Made by a program: the position numbers and the translations under genes. The notes under the pieces are model-generated. The model was not told the origin of the DNA, searched no databases, and saw only the letters and a list, made by a program, of their open reading frames with translations. Below, one piece after another: positions 1-12,860 of a stretch of 64,000 bases of DNA; positions within the stretch are counted from its first letter, which is position 1, and every line of letters starts with the position of its first letter. The stretch spans positions 79,682,572 to 79,746,571 of the forward strand of contig CM054116.1 in NCBI GenBank assembly GCA_028673005.1, read 5' to 3'. Origin of the DNA: Tanypteryx hageni. Taxonomy: Eukaryota > Arthropoda > Insecta > Odonata > Petaluridae.

Positions 1-700
1 TTCTGTGTCCTCGACTACATTTTAGACACGAAGTTTCGAACCGGTCGGAATGAATTTAATATAAGAAAGATTTATATTGAAGAAATAAGAACAATCCTTT
101 CGTACAAGTGTGATGTATACAACGTTTATTGCGATGAAATTAATTTATGATAAAAAGTGTACTCTTCATACCTAAACGATGAAAAGCATATCTGAAAAAT
201 CCTTTTTGCTTAAATTTGTGTATAGAATAACAATAGCTCCAATCCTATGGCGAAACAGTAGTAAAAACGTTTCTAGTTAAACAACGACAAAATACAAGCA
301 TCATGTACGATATTTGAGTAACAAGTGTTAGCAAAAAATATGACTTCGACTTTTTTAGACTTGAAGTTTTAATTAGTCAGGTCACCAAAGGACATATTTC
401 CCACCATTGCAAATTACGTCCCGTGCGCGTGCATGTTTGTGTTATTCGTCGTAATGGATTACGTGCTCCACGTAATGCGCTTGGTTTCAACACCATGAGA
501 CGGAAATTGAATTATATTTTCTCGCGGAACCTTATCGTCTTTCTCTTTTAGATCGCTCGCAATTTAAGCGAATCGTATGATATGTATAAAGCGAGAAATG
601 CATATTTTCTACACGGCGCGCGATAAATTCTACAGCTCGACCCTAACATTCCTTGCAGAGAAGGGAATCGACAACACGACGCAGAGGTGCGTGACATAAC
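1..700. other. AT-rich spacer, no gene seen
   Basis: No reading frame here resembles a protein family I recognise, and I saw no RNA gene or repeat terminus. The only long frames are antisense to low-complexity sequence. Confidence 0.5.
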
Positions 701-1200
701 ACCGTCACATTCCAACCCCTGGGAGACTTCCTTCACACGTCTCCCTCTCTCTTCTGGAGCGTTCCATTCGTCCTTCCCTTTCAATCACTGCGTCCTCTGA
801 CTCGATCTGCTATATCCCTCCCTTCCCTTCCTCCCCCTCCCTTACTCCCACCCTAACGACCTCTCCTTGTTCTCTTTTCTTTCTCTCTCTTTCTCTTCTT
901 CCATCTGACCTCCCGTCTACATCCTCCGTCGCTTCTGGCGGAGACGCTGATTTTTATTGCCAACCACCCTATAAGTCACGGGGAAATAAAAGACAGGCGA
1001 AAGCGCGTTCCCCTTTAGCCTTTTCATTCCGTCTGCGGGATACGACTCTTTTTGTTTTTTCTTCGTGGACGCAATTTCCGCTTCGCCTTTGTTGCCATCC
1101 TTTTCCGTGAGCTTCATTCACGCCCCGGAAGACTCCTCCTTTCTTCCCATTCTCCGTCCCTCTTTTGAGTCGAACTGATCCCTACCCACGGACGAATGGT
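700..1200. other. Pyrimidine-rich block
   Basis: The plus strand is dominated by C and T with many CTCTCT and CCCTCC runs, denser in GC than its flanks. Frames through it code serine, proline, leucine and arginine runs with no domain. It is one of a series of similar strand-asymmetric blocks in the window. Confidence 0.5.
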
Positions 1201-2500
1201 TTTTTTAAAACATTTAGTTTGTCTGGGCTTGTATAGAAGTCTTTATTAAGGGAAGGAGATGAAGAGTTCGTGGCGGCGCTAGATAAAACTCCGAGGGTGG
1301 TATGGAACTTAATTCGATTGCTCGGACGAAATGCGATTTATAGCGTGGAAAATTTGGAAAATAAGGCTTTCCGCGGTGTATGGCGCTCGATCGCATCCTT
1401 AATACTTTTATTTGCCGACGGAGGTTTACTGGAAACGAGATTAATAAAGTGTGAAATCGTTTTATTAAAGTGTAATGCTTATTTTATCAATTCAACTGCA
1501 AGAAAAATAAAACCCAAAAATCGTACTATAACATACTTTTCCGCTTAGATGGGTTACGAGATATTGATTAATACATTTTTAGTATTACTGAAGTACGACT
1601 AAATTATTTAACCTTCGAACAGTTGCTAAATTGAACCTTAATAATTATTTATGTCTACGTAATAAATAAACCTTGATTTTCCTGTGCAGCTATGGGTTAA
1701 AATAACACAATGGAATAACGCCTGTTTCATCAATACCCAACGAATTATAAATAGGAATAATTGTAATTGAGTGAATTACAGTTATTTGTTTTCATCGGGA
1801 GCAGTCGTTTTATTTATAAGTTTACCACTAATCTCTTAATCATTTTGATTTATAGATCGGAATTATTTGCATATTCTTAATCAGGAGTCAAATTAAGATT
1901 GAAATGAGAATATTTCAAAGATTTGTTTGTTTTCTGTAAAATAATCTCCACTCTATGAGTAAAGAAAATTTCCTATTGCATCATACCACGAAGCCACGGT
2001 ATTGATTATTAACCAAGAAAGAGACCTACTGGTGTAATTGCAGTTTCGTTTGAATAATGTTAAACTTTATTCAAATAGAAAAATAATCCATTCTTTATTT
2101 ATTGATATTGGAGAATTTGAGGCGAGTTATCATTTATTTGTGTTGTAAATTACTTATGTTAGTAATTTTTTCAAGATGTTATACATTTTAAATAAACATT
2201 GTTAACTTCTAAAATTGTGGATTTCAGAACGATAGTTTTAATTTAATTTGGTGTACTGTTAAAATTTCCCAAATTGATAGGGTTAGAAATTTCATTTAAA
2301 AAAACTAATTTAAGGGTTATTTTAAAAAATACGATTATTATATTATTTATTGGGCACAGTTTTAAAAGGGCATTTCTGTCGCTGAATTCCAGAATTTCAA
2401 ATAAAATTCTCTATATCACGGCGCAAATTATATCCGTAATGTTTGTAATCTATTTGTAAAGTTTTCGCGTTTCGCGCAGCCTTTGAGTAACAAAAGGATT
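1200..2500. other. AT-rich spacer
   Basis: Short open frames of 60 to 92 codons are present on both strands but show no recognisable motif. I see no transposon terminus in this stretch. Confidence 0.45.
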
Positions 2501-3010
2501 CTCATCCTGTGCCATATTTTCTCCGGGTGGAAAAACACCTCCATATGGCCTCACTCCGGCCTACGTTTTGCTTCCCAAGTTTTAGACGCAAACGCATAAG
2601 CATGGATTTCTTATGCGTGAGACAAAAAAAAAACTTTCTCGCCTCCTCCTACTCCTTCGCACCGTCCGTCACATTGTCATTCCCGATAGCCTTTTGTTTT
2701 TCCCTTCCGATCTCGCATCCTTCCCTTCCTTCCGGTTATCTCTCTCCACCCCACGGGAGTTTTTTTTCTTTCCCTCTCGAGAGGGTAGACCCTGGCGGCT
2801 CCTCCCTCTTATTCCTCCGCCCTTTTCAATCCTCGCATCGCCTCCAAGGGTCCATCCATCAAATTCCGTCCGAGCCACTGAGCCAATCCATCAAGGGAAA
2901 GGGAGCCCGGTTCCTCCCTCTCTCTATCCTACTCTCATTCGCTCTCTCTCTCTCGCCCTTCTCTGTGCGAAGAGACGTGAGATACAGAGAGGAGACTAGA
3001 ACCACCACAT
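2500..3010. other. Pyrimidine-rich block
   Basis: A strongly C+T-biased stretch with long runs of CTCTCTC and TCCCTCC. Two overlapping long frames (167 and 128 codons) lie on the same strand in different phases, as expected when skewed composition removes stop codons, so I do not call either a gene. Confidence 0.5.
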
Positions 3011-5580
3011 GACGTTAAATGTGGTCTACAGAGGCTTATGGGGAAGGACGGACTCACTTCCGCCCTCGTAAAGAGGCAACGCCGAATTCCCGAAAAATGC
3101 GAATTCCCGTGACCCGAAATTCTTCGGCCCTCGCGATGCTTCCCGTACTATTTTGTTTATGAAGCGGTGGGTTATTTTTTTCGTATACCTCGACTGCTTC
3201 CTTCCTGGAAAACGGGAGGCGGTAACCGCCTACCTTCGCTAGTTGTCTTACTTTGATGTCGGAATTAATGAGGGCGTTGGAAGCAACGCCCGCGAGGATG
3301 CTGGTGGCCTAGATCAAATTTTAAGGATTAAGTTGTGGTTTAGTCTATGCGTGTTACCGGCACCTTACTCCTACGTGCTAAGCAGCATTAAAAGTTTTGG
3401 AAGAAATTAATATTAAAGTTTTCTCGTTGGTTTTTTGAAGTCGTTAACGAATGGGAAATGAAGTTCGTAATAGTTTTCACTGCTTTAGTAATGCGCGAGG
3501 AAAGCCGGTTTAAAATGACAAAAAGTAAAATGCAACTGAAAGCTGTTAAATTTTAATGGAAAACCTTTTGCAAGCATCTATTCAATTCAGTTTTTGTTGA
3601 CAATGATAAGACGTATTTTCCACGTTACTAGCGTTAGCATCTTACCATGAATGCCTTTAAAAATACTATTCTGGTATTTATGGAAATTGATCGATTTTAA
3701 AAAATGTATTAGCATTCTAAAATTTATTTTTGCATTATATTTTAATATTTTCATGTTAATTTTCTAATGTAGCGTAAATATGGGTTTAATTATTTTGTCT
3801 TAATGTGAGATAGTATGGCTCCTAGATTTCTTAAATTTCGCCGCATACATAAATTTTGTAAGTATATTCACATAAACAGGATTTACTGTCATGAATAGGC
3901 AAAATTCATTTTATGAAATAATACGTAGCGGCTACGCCCAAAATGTTCATCCATTCCGAAACCGAAAATACATTTTATTGTTTTTATTGAATGCAAATAT
4001 CGTTCCAAAAACTTTTACCTGTTTTGGATGTTTCATTCACGCTCACTTTCGAAACAAATTTTTTTTCGAAAATACATTACTGTCAACAAAATATTTATAA
4101 ATTAATTTCATTTTTCCATATATTACAGTATTTGTTCCAGAAACAACAATGGCTTTTATCTCCAATTTCTCATTTTCCTATTATTATTTGCTTGCCTTTT
4201 CGTCATAATATATTTCTGTTGGAGAATAATATTTAAGTTTTATTAATTGAATTTTAGAGTTGAGATACAAACTTGAAAACTTGTCATCTGAAGTCCAAAT
4301 AGAATTATTTTTTGCAGCTGAGAGATGTAAATATAAACAGTGAAAATGCTTATTTTTCAAACTTAATAGAGTTAATTTTATTTATTTACTGTGTCTATTA
4401 CATATCGTTATCTTATTGGGCCTCTCTTACTTCTTTACTATTTTAATTCTCCATTATTTAAAAACGCGTAGTATTTGGTTCGAGTAATTTTAGCTCAGTC
4501 GTGATTATTTTTGGTGTGGGAGGAGATTCAAAAGCATATGCGGGGTAGAATTTGAACAAAAGGATTTCCTAAGATTACGTTTTGGATTTAATCCGAGAAA
4601 TCATTTAATTAATTCCTGTAGCCAAGTAGAGATTTAGAGATTCAAAGAAACAGTTGCATATAAGATCCAAGAAATAGTCATTCTCAGTGATCATTCGCGA
4701 ACCATTATTTCTAATTAGAAATATCTATCGTATGTTGTAAATACATCCAAACGTAAAACATACACAAATTTTAAAATATTTGAAGTTTTTTATGTAATTA
4801 ACATTAAGTATTCTCATCTCGTGGTTGGCTAGTATAAGAAACTTTAATATTAAGTTAATTTCTTTTTTTGGAGATTTTAAAATTCAGTTTACTTGGTATA
4901 GCTACGTTAAAATTAATTATTTTCAAAGACATATCAATATGTAAAAGTTATTAAACAAAACACTGCTTCTGCATAATCCACAGGTATATGAATGTGTTTT
5001 TGCGCATTAGTATGTGATCAATATCAGTTCTGTAGAAGCTGAAGATATTGCTCCTCAACCACTAGATAACCACCTCCTTGACAAAATCTTATGATGGAAT
5101 ACACGAAGGAGCACGGAATCCACTTAACGTCCCAACTGGTAATTGCTCGGAATCATATCAGAGCTGTAGGTTGTGATAAAATTTACGAGGCTAAGTCTTC
5201 AGGAAGTCTGCAATTTCATTTGTCGTGAGAATTTGTGCATTTTCATGCTGCGTGGCACATCATTCGCGAGGCTTCCGAGTGTTTCCCACTCGGGGCCATG
5301 ATGCCCTGAGTCATAAACAGCTACCAGTTGACGATGAATATATTTTGCTGGAACATTATGGGGCCACCAAATGGGGATTAAATGTTCTTAGTGATGCCAT
5401 TACACCGACACATTGAGGTGCCACCCGTGAGCAGAATTTAGACGAACATTTGTCTCTGCGTACACAAAATGCCATTATTCCTCTACCGGGAACGCTGTTA
5501 TCGATTTACCGTCGCTCGTGGCGTCATTTGAAAATTCTGCTACTTTTCGCTTAACCATCGTTCATACGCGCATGCAATCC
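3010..5580. other. AT-rich spacer, unassigned
   Basis: Mostly AT-rich with no recognised coding region. Around 5000-5450 base composition is more balanced and a 63-codon plus-strand frame (5225-5416) is present. I could not match it to a family; it may be a decayed transposon or simply unique DNA. Confidence 0.4.
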
Positions 5581-6300
5581 TAGCCTTGAATCGTTTTTTT
5601 CTCTTTCTATCGTGTTCGCTAGATTGTCTTCGCCCATGTATCCAATTCATCCATGTAAAATCGCCGCCATGCATCACCCTCGCTTCACGAATGCATTTCA
5701 TGAATTCTGCATGAAAACAAATTTCAATATCTCGCGGGACCGAAAGAATAAAAAAAGAGTGACGAAAGTCCCTTTCTCCCTTTTATTTCCCCGTCCGTCT
5801 TTCCATTACGCGCAAAGGCGTTCCTCTCTTTCTCGAAACAGTAACACGTTTGAGGGCCGCCTGGTGTCCAGAAGTGACGTTAGGGAAATGGAAAATCTGT
5901 ACTCCCGGTTGGCTGTCAGTCGAAATATATTTCTTCCGTCACCGAACAGTTGCCTTTCTTCCTAGCTTGAGGGAAATCGCTCTTTATGCATTCCTTTCTG
6001 TTTCTCGTATCTTCCTTTGCTCTTCCTTCGCTCGCCTCTCTGCTTCATTTCATTCTCACCCAACTCCGTTTCGCGGATGTGGAATTTCGCCTCATTTCTC
6101 AACATAAAAAAAGGAAATCCTTAAAAGCGTCCTTCATCGAAACGCGTCCTCGTGTTACTTCGACGCCCTCTATTTGTGTTTTGTTTCGTATCCTCCGCTC
6201 CTCCTTTTCTTGCGGTTCCTCCTTAAATGACTCCAGTCCAATCTCTTTTGTGTTATTAATAGGCCCTGGATGGACGTCGCTCTCCATCGGCGGTCGACCC
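5580..6300. other. Pyrimidine-biased block
   Basis: C+T-biased plus strand with several overlapping frames in different phases (for example 5986-6543). Their translations are composition-driven and the longest runs into the (TA)n microsatellite, so none is called a gene. Confidence 0.45.
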
Positions 6301-6341
6301 GAGAACGGTCATTCACGCCCTCTGTCTAGCCATTTAGGGAA

Positions 6342-6354
6342 GTGTGTGTGTGTT

Positions 6355-6413
<59 letters not shown>
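6342..6413. repeat. (GT)n(TA)n compound microsatellite
   Basis: A GT run, broken by one TTT, passes directly into about 25 uninterrupted TA dinucleotides. It is low-complexity DNA, likely length-variable. Confidence 0.95.
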
Positions 6414-6417
<4 letters not shown>

Positions 6418-6777
6418 CCGCGGCGACGGTTTTTCTGGTCGGAGAAGGCTATCTTTTTCTCCGTCGTCTCTTCCGCCATTTTAACGCATTTATTTTCCGC
6501 TCTCTTCTCGATCCCGCTTGAAATGTTACAGTCCGGTTGTTAAATTGAGTGGCGGAACTTTCCGTCTTACAGATCTGCTAAAATATTCGACTACAAAAAA
6601 AAACAAAAAACTTGTTTAAACGCGGTTTGAAGATGTGTGTTGCGTCTTTTTCAATATTGTTTTAGAATTATAAATGCTGCTTGCAGTAATTTACGAATTA
6701 ATACCGATAAAAGGTGTCGTGGTTGTATAGGATATTAAAGTAATTTATGTGCTTACTACTTACATTTATGAGTTAAA

Positions 6778-6838
6778 TGGTAAACTTGTCTGGATTCCTC
6801 GGAACCGAAGCTAGTCCGGTGATTCAGAGGTTTGCATT
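6778..6838 (-). mobile_element. Possible pogo/Tigger-like terminus (first)
   Basis: Read on the minus strand this begins GCAAACCTCTGAATCACCGG and continues with GGTTCCGAGGAATCC-type sequence, which resembles terminal inverted repeats of pogo/Tigger-group DNA transposons. I found no matching opposite terminus, so this would be a solo end or decayed copy. Recognition is from memory of the family and is weak. Confidence 0.3.
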
Positions 6839-7045
6839 GATCGATTCACATAGACATAGAACACAAATCAAAAATTAAATAAACATTGAATAGTTACGCA
6901 TACACTTAAAGAAATTAAGTTAAAAGTTAAGTGTCTCCAATAATGCTTCACTGCATATTAACACCTTATTGGGTATGAGACCAGTAAATATCGTATGTGC
7001 ATTCTTAAGCATTGCAGTATAAAAACATTTCAAGTTGAATGTATT

Positions 7046-7108
7046 TAAGCAATCTGGTTAATCGGAATTCCGGTTATTCGATTAATCGGTATTTCACTGT
7101 ATCACTTA
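7046..7108 (-). mobile_element. Possible pogo/Tigger-like terminus (second)
   Basis: On the minus strand the segment begins TACAGTGAAATACCGATTAA and continues with GAATAACCGGAATTCCG. A start of the TACAGTGAAA kind followed by CGATTAA/ACCGG repeats is typical of pogo/Tigger ends. It has the same orientation as the similar end near 6.8 kb, so the two do not form one element. Confidence 0.4.
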
Positions 7109-7109
7109 C

Positions 7110-9700
7110 ATCTTACACTTACACTTACATATTCCAGAAGATACGAAATTCGCTATGGGCACAACTGACGGGAAAATTCTGATGTTTCATAAAATTCTTT
7201 TTTTGTAGGTTTCTAATCTTTCTGTCACATTTACACGTGAGAAAATCCTAGGACTATAAAATTGAAATTTCAAATTAGCGGGAATTAAGTAATCGGAAGT
7301 CAAATAAGTCTGAAGACAAAAGATTGAAGTTTAGTTTTTTTAACATTATTATGCTTATTTTGCTTTTCGTTATTTCTCTTGATACAGGGAAATAATCGAA
7401 TAATATACAGGTTAGCGAAGAGTGCAATTAAGAGGGAATGAATCCCTTGAGGTCAGGGCAGAGCCTTTGGAGTAATAAATAATTAATCACACTTATTGGG
7501 GCATAGAAATGTGAAATTGAGTCCGAGTATCGGTCAATGCAAGAAAAAATTGCTAAATTGAAAAATAGACAATAGTGGATATTTTAATTAGTGTGCATCG
7601 TAACCATAAATATAAAAATTTTTGTCTACTGTATGAGAGATAACAATGGGCATAGTTTGCAAAAAATTACCTAATTCGATTTATATGATCGTATAACATT
7701 ATCCTACGTACCGCCATGCCCGTAACAAACTCATCAACTTATTTTATCATCAGTGATTGATCGACTCAAAGAAGGATTTAACGAAAGGAGGGTTGGATGA
7801 CTTTTAAAATAGCCTCAGTGACACCGATTACGATATCAATCCCGCTTTTTATTTTCTTTTCCCGACTCGACATGGCCGGCCGCTTAATTCGAAGCGGCTT
7901 CCGTTCCTTCTCCCAAATGGGATTCCATCCGTAAACATCGGACGAGGCGATGCGAGTGATGAAAGGCGTCCGCGAAATGGAAGCAAGGGGCTCGTCAGTC
8001 ATAAACGCGCGATAGGAGGAGAGGAGGCGGCGAGGGAATCCGGCTTTCCTTTATTTTCTCCAGCCCATCTCTTTCTCGCCCCCACCATATCGGTTTATCC
8101 TCGATGCGCTCCATTAGTCACGTGACCCATAGAGAGAGAGAAAAAGGGGGAGTTCGAGAGGGCGGCAAAAGCGAAATAATGTCGAGACGATATGTTGTCG
8201 CCTGTTGTTGATGGGAGGGACGAAGGGAACGATGAAGTAAATATTATGAGTGACAGAAAGTTTAAATGGGTCGAAGTCAGATAGGCACGCTCTTATTATT
8301 ATGAGCGATCACCTGCATCGACACCTGATACACACACACGCACACACAGTTTTCATTATGATATTTTTGAGAGAAATTTTCATTTTGATCGCTGCTTTAA
8401 ACTTGAGAAAGAAAACATTTAAAACAATAACGACGATAAACAGTGATTTTTTTTAACTCTACACTACTCTACACGAATTTCCAGCGATGACCAAGATTTT
8501 ATATAGTTTTCTCAATTATGTCAAAATTTATTTTCCGTCGAATGCTTCATATATTTGCATATTATATTGCAAAATGGAATCCCCGGAAAATTGTGTTTTT
8601 TGAAGTAATAACGATTAAAATTATTATCCTATTCTTTTTCAATGAACTTCTTCGCTAAAACCTTATTCACGGTCTATATTCAACTATCATGCAAAATACC
8701 TCAGTCCCCTCTCATGTCCGTAGATTTAAATTCTATGCACTTTATTAAGATAAGAGAACTACCTAACCTATTTCGGATCTAACGTAAGTTCTGGAAACAC
8801 CTGAGTCCTTACCGAGCGTTTTCGTTTAAATATACCCAGATTAGCATGAGTTGACTAAGGAAGGAAACAGGTGGAAGCGATATTAACTCAGACGGACCTC
8901 TCCCAACCAGATAATGTGGTCTAACTTGGGCTTTGACAAAAAGTAGGCGAGGAGCGGTGTTGCTAAATCGCACAAAAGAAGGTAACCAAGGAAAAGGTAT
9001 ATACAACGGTTGTGCACGACGTGACAAGGTTCGGTTGTTGGCGGAAGCGAGCAGATTAAATATTAAAAGTGGTATCGTCAAGTAATTCCTGCAAGTTTGA
9101 TCGAAAAAAGAGGGGAATTTTTTTCATTTATAAACTTGATTTTGAAGCAGTCATGTCCTAATAACGTATCTTACAATTAGTTTTCGTTTCTTCTGCCTTA
9201 TAGTAACGGCGTCACTTTTCATCTTTTTTCTATTTTAGACGTTCTTACCCAGGGAATTGATAGTAGCGGGACGTCTCGTCTGTCCGTTCGTCTGTCGCGA
9301 CTTTCATCTTTCGCTCTGCTTTACAATTTTTGATTAAATTAAGTATGAGTGGTCCTTATTGGAATTTCTCACCATTCCATGACTGCATCTGTCTATTAGA
9401 ACTTCTAATTTACATAAGCACTTAAAACTTATACTCGTATATCTACCGTCAAGCGATTATTAAATATGTACCATATTTTCTCTCGGTCGCTACGATGATT
9501 CCATCGGCAAACACCAATTTGAAAACTATGTTTTTTCACTCCCAAACTCTTATATGATCGTATAGATTTAAAACAAGAAGTCCAAACTAATGCAGGCTGG
9601 TTTCCCAAAGTTGACGTCCTGAATTGATTACTTATATTGGCAGGAAATGTTTCAGTATGTGTTAGTCATTCCAAGGAATTCTCATACCATAAATACTACT
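7110..9700. other. Spacer with a GC-richer purine block
   Basis: No gene was recognised. At about 7780-8230 the sequence is richer in G and C with AGAGAGAG and GGAGG runs; the rest is AT-rich. A short CA-repeat occurs near 8330-8350. Confidence 0.4.
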
Positions 9701-9704
9701 TGTA

Positions 9705-10407
9705 AAAAAATCTGATGTGGCCACCGCATGACTTTCTCCATACCGGTAATTTTTCTAAAAATTCCAAATTGGTTACATAATAATAAATATTTTAAGAAAC
9801 TGCGAGAAAATTTTAGACTTTACAAAGAACAGAAATAAACTCAAACCATAGCCTTCTAATATTGGATATAGCCAAAAAGCTACAATTGAAAAAAGAAAAA
9901 GGAGCGTTACTAAGACGTAACTAAGCGTCAATTGTTAACAATAGTCGTCGGTAGGTGGCGTGGCGGTGGCAGCTAAAAATATAAGATATCTCTTAAACAA
10001 TGCATTATATGGAAAAATATTTAAAACAAAAAATGTAGAAAATTAAATTTTCTACAACATTTATTTTTGTACATATTTACATTTATCGAATATTAAAGCA
10101 AATATTTTAAAATAACGGATAAGTGACAAGAATAAACACCGACTTTTGGTACACCGATTTTTACCGAAAACTACTCAGTTCTTGTGACTGTCATGAGAAT
10201 GTTAAATATAAAATTTCGCGTTGATTTGATGAATAGTTTTTGAGATAGAGCACGCACAAAAAGCTATAACACACACACAGACATCATCGAAAAAATGGTC
10301 AAAACGTGTTCAGGGGACATCAAAACGTGTATTTCCGTTGAAATCTCGAAGTCGATTTTTTTCATGAGTACAATACTTTCCCCTATACTACGTATATGGA
10401 GAAAGTA
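9705..10407 (-). repeat. Interspersed repeat family, copy 1 (minus)
   Basis: This segment is the reverse complement of sequence near 36.9-37.8 kb and 63.3-64.0 kb. In family orientation it starts with ACTTTCTCC followed by a CGTAGTATAGGGGAAAGT hairpin arm, and continues through a segment about a GT tract, a conserved TTTTCGGTAAAAATCGGT stretch and the palindrome ATTGTTAACAAT. It finishes with GGAGAAAGT-type sequence (degenerate here) next to TGTGGTGGCCACA (here GCGGTGGCCACA). The start and end share ACTTTCTCC in inverted orientation, suggesting a short terminal inverted repeat. No coding capacity was seen. The class is unknown; a non-autonomous DNA transposon is one possibility. Confidence 0.8.
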
Positions 10408-10409
10408 AT

Positions 10410-10990
10410 AACCCATTTGTTCAGTCGTATCTGCTCAAACCGAGTTTGCTAATAATCGTCTCCATGGCAACAATCTGATAAAATGCGATTTTAAACGCAA
10501 AAACGCTATGTTTTAGTGGAAATTCAAGAAAATTCGATAAATTATCAAAATTCTGTGATAAGAATTAGAATCTACATTCTTTTCCCCTTAGAACATTACA
10601 AATCTCGCTCCGTTATCACTATTTAACGATATTTTAATGCATTAAAGAAAACATATCTGCAAGATGGATTTGAGGCTTCCTATGTAAAATAAATAGGGAA
10701 TATAACCCGAGACTTCAATCTTCGCCAAATAAAATATAGCCCGGAGGTGGGCCCTGGCAGCACTAGCCACATACCAAGTTTCATGAAAATTGGTCCATTG
10801 ATGCAAAAGTTGTTAGTGGGGAACACACACACAGACAGGACCATTTCACAAGGCTATGTTTCCTTTGGAAACCAGCCTAAAAATATTCGGCTAGAATACA
10901 ACGCGTCATAAAAAAATCCGCGAGAGCGCATAACTACGACTTATAGTTTCGGAGATAAAATTTTGAGAACCGCCCAATCTTTTCTGACCG
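10410..10990 (+). repeat. Repeat with CA tract and hairpin end
   Basis: The segment contains the phrase AAGTTTCATGAAAATTGG, a GTTAGTGGGG, a short (AC)n and then an imperfect hairpin at 10852-10877 (GGCT and GTTTCC arms pairing with GGAAAC and AGCC) followed by CTAA. The same order of parts occurs at the right end of the 145-bp array at 13.7 kb. The left boundary is unclear. Arthropod repeats with this 'AAATTTCATnAAAATyGGT + CA tract' signature are common, but I cannot name the family. Confidence 0.5.
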
Positions 10991-10999
10991 TTTTCTACG

Positions 11000-11690
11000 T
11001 GAATCCCGTAAAGAATGCCTTTGGAATCTCTGTTTCCATTTATGGAGTATTTTCTTGTTATTTGTTACTGTGCAGGTAAATCAAGTTTGATCTTTGAGGT
11101 TTATTATTTGGAAAAGATGTATACAATCTTTGTAATTTTGCTTTCTTTTGTTTTAGTTGTCTTTTTTCGATTTAAGATTAAAGTAAATTTACTCTAATTA
11201 AAATAATACGTAAAATAAAAAGTACCTGTCTTAGAAATATAAGTAATTATGCGGTTGAGTAAATACATGTTTTATTATTTCCAACATTTTCAACCGACGT
11301 ATAATAAAAAAAAACTAAGTAAAAATATTAATGAGGCGTCAAATTATGACTTGCCTCAGGCGTAAAAATGTCTGGGCACGGCCCTGTATATATCTATATA
11401 TGTATATATATCCAACAGTTTCTAAAAAGAGAATGAACATTTCCAATGGAAGGAACCAAGACGATTTTAAGATGACATCACGGCGTATGGTGCAATATGT
11501 TATGATGAAATGTCGGCGTTTACTTATTTCTCCAAATTTAATGTAATTATTAATGATTAGCCATTTAACTTAAAGCATGCGATTTCGAAAATACGTAATT
11601 CAGTGGATCTCCCATTCATTTTATAAATACGTTTAGATCTATCAGAGTACTTGGTATTTATAATTTTACGTAAATCTCCTATATGTAGCT
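11000..11690. other. AT-rich spacer
   Basis: Nothing recognisable beyond short TA-rich patches near 11385-11410. Frames at 11015-11197 and 11331-11546 have no known motif. Confidence 0.4.
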
Positions 11691-11696
11691 CCTATG

Positions 11697-12358
11697 CAGG
11701 GCCGGCGCAAGGCAGTTTGACACCCTAGGCAAACTTTATTTTGGCGTCCTACTCCAATCTAAATGATATTAAAAATCTAATAGATGAAAATTATTTTTAA
11801 TAGTAATCACACAATGACGTCTATAAGCACCGGTATTACTTAAATCTAATATTAATAAAAGATTGTTTTTATTATTAATAATTTTTTTCATAATTACTTA
11901 AAACAATGTTTTTACACATTAAAAAATCTTTATGGTAAGTAATAGCGGTAAAAATGGGCATTAAGGAGAATATTTTTAGCAAGATATTAAGCAAATCATA
12001 ACTTTAGGCTCGTAAGTTAGTTGGTACGTCAACATCGTCAAGAATTACACCTTCTTCAAATCTTTCTCAGACCGCTAGTTTAGACTTCTTATACTTTTGG
12101 GATTGGGATAGCGAACAGCATTGAAGAGGAATTGAAATCATTCTGAATATAAAGGATTATAAAACACAAATGCACGTGCAAAACATAACAACATGAATCA
12201 ATAAAAGATGAAAGATAAGTATTCATTACTTAAGAAAAATAATACAGGCGCACACATATACAGTGCCGTGAAATCAAAACATTGGCTCTTCATGGCGCCC
12301 CTCAATCTCTGGCGCTCTACGCAGTTGCCTGTTTTGCTACCCCGTTTCGCCGGCAGTG
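11697..12358. mobile_element. hAT-type MITE, copy A
   Basis: A 662-bp element beginning CAGGGCCGGCGCAAGGCAGT and ending with a GTTTCGCCGGCAGTG complement of that terminus. Flanking 8-mers CTCCTATG (11689-11696) and CTCCCATA (12359-12366) agree at 6 of 8 bases, consistent with an old 8-bp target-site duplication, the hallmark of hAT transposition. Terminal phrases such as GGCGCCCTAGGCAAAC are seen in its sister copy at 40.03 kb. No transposase is encoded, so it would depend on an autonomous hAT element elsewhere. Confidence 0.75.
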
Positions 12359-12860
12359 CTCCCATATAGCAAGAGAGAGAGGGAAAAGTGGTATTTATTC
12401 AATAAACATAGAACTTGTCTGTTTCTGCAGTTGGATTAAATACTTCACTTATTTGCCTTATGTATTTATTACAAATGTATTCATATTGATTTTATAAATT
12501 AAAAGGGTTAAAGAAATATGCACGTTTTGCAGATAGTAATCTCCGAGAGATATTTTATTTTTGAATAATTAAATTATGACATTAGCTTCATTTTCTTATC
12601 GCAGCATTTTTACACCAGTTTTATTAGTAAAGCAAAAGGTTATCATAACATTTTCAATTAAACATGTAATTTTGTTTTACCGTTACGCTAGGTGTATTTC
12701 AATATTAACAAGTAGTTTCTTTCAATACAATTTTAATATATCACAAGTAGGGGTGTAGAAAGGTTTCCCATGGTACAGAAGTGCTTTTCGTCAAATTCGC
12801 CGTAGTATAATCGTATAGTAATATATTTGCTTTGACATCAGCAAATTATTTCTCCTCACA

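Noticed and set aside
2509..3012. 167-codon frame and an overlapping 128-codon frame
   Set aside because: Composition-driven frames in a pyrimidine-rich block.
5225..5416. 63-codon frame in a balanced-composition region
   Set aside because: Looks less compositionally biased than its neighbours, but no family match could be made by eye.
5986..6543. 185-codon frame with a hydrophobic start
   Set aside because: It reads straight through the (GT)n(TA)n microsatellite as (CV)n and (YI)n; not a plausible protein.
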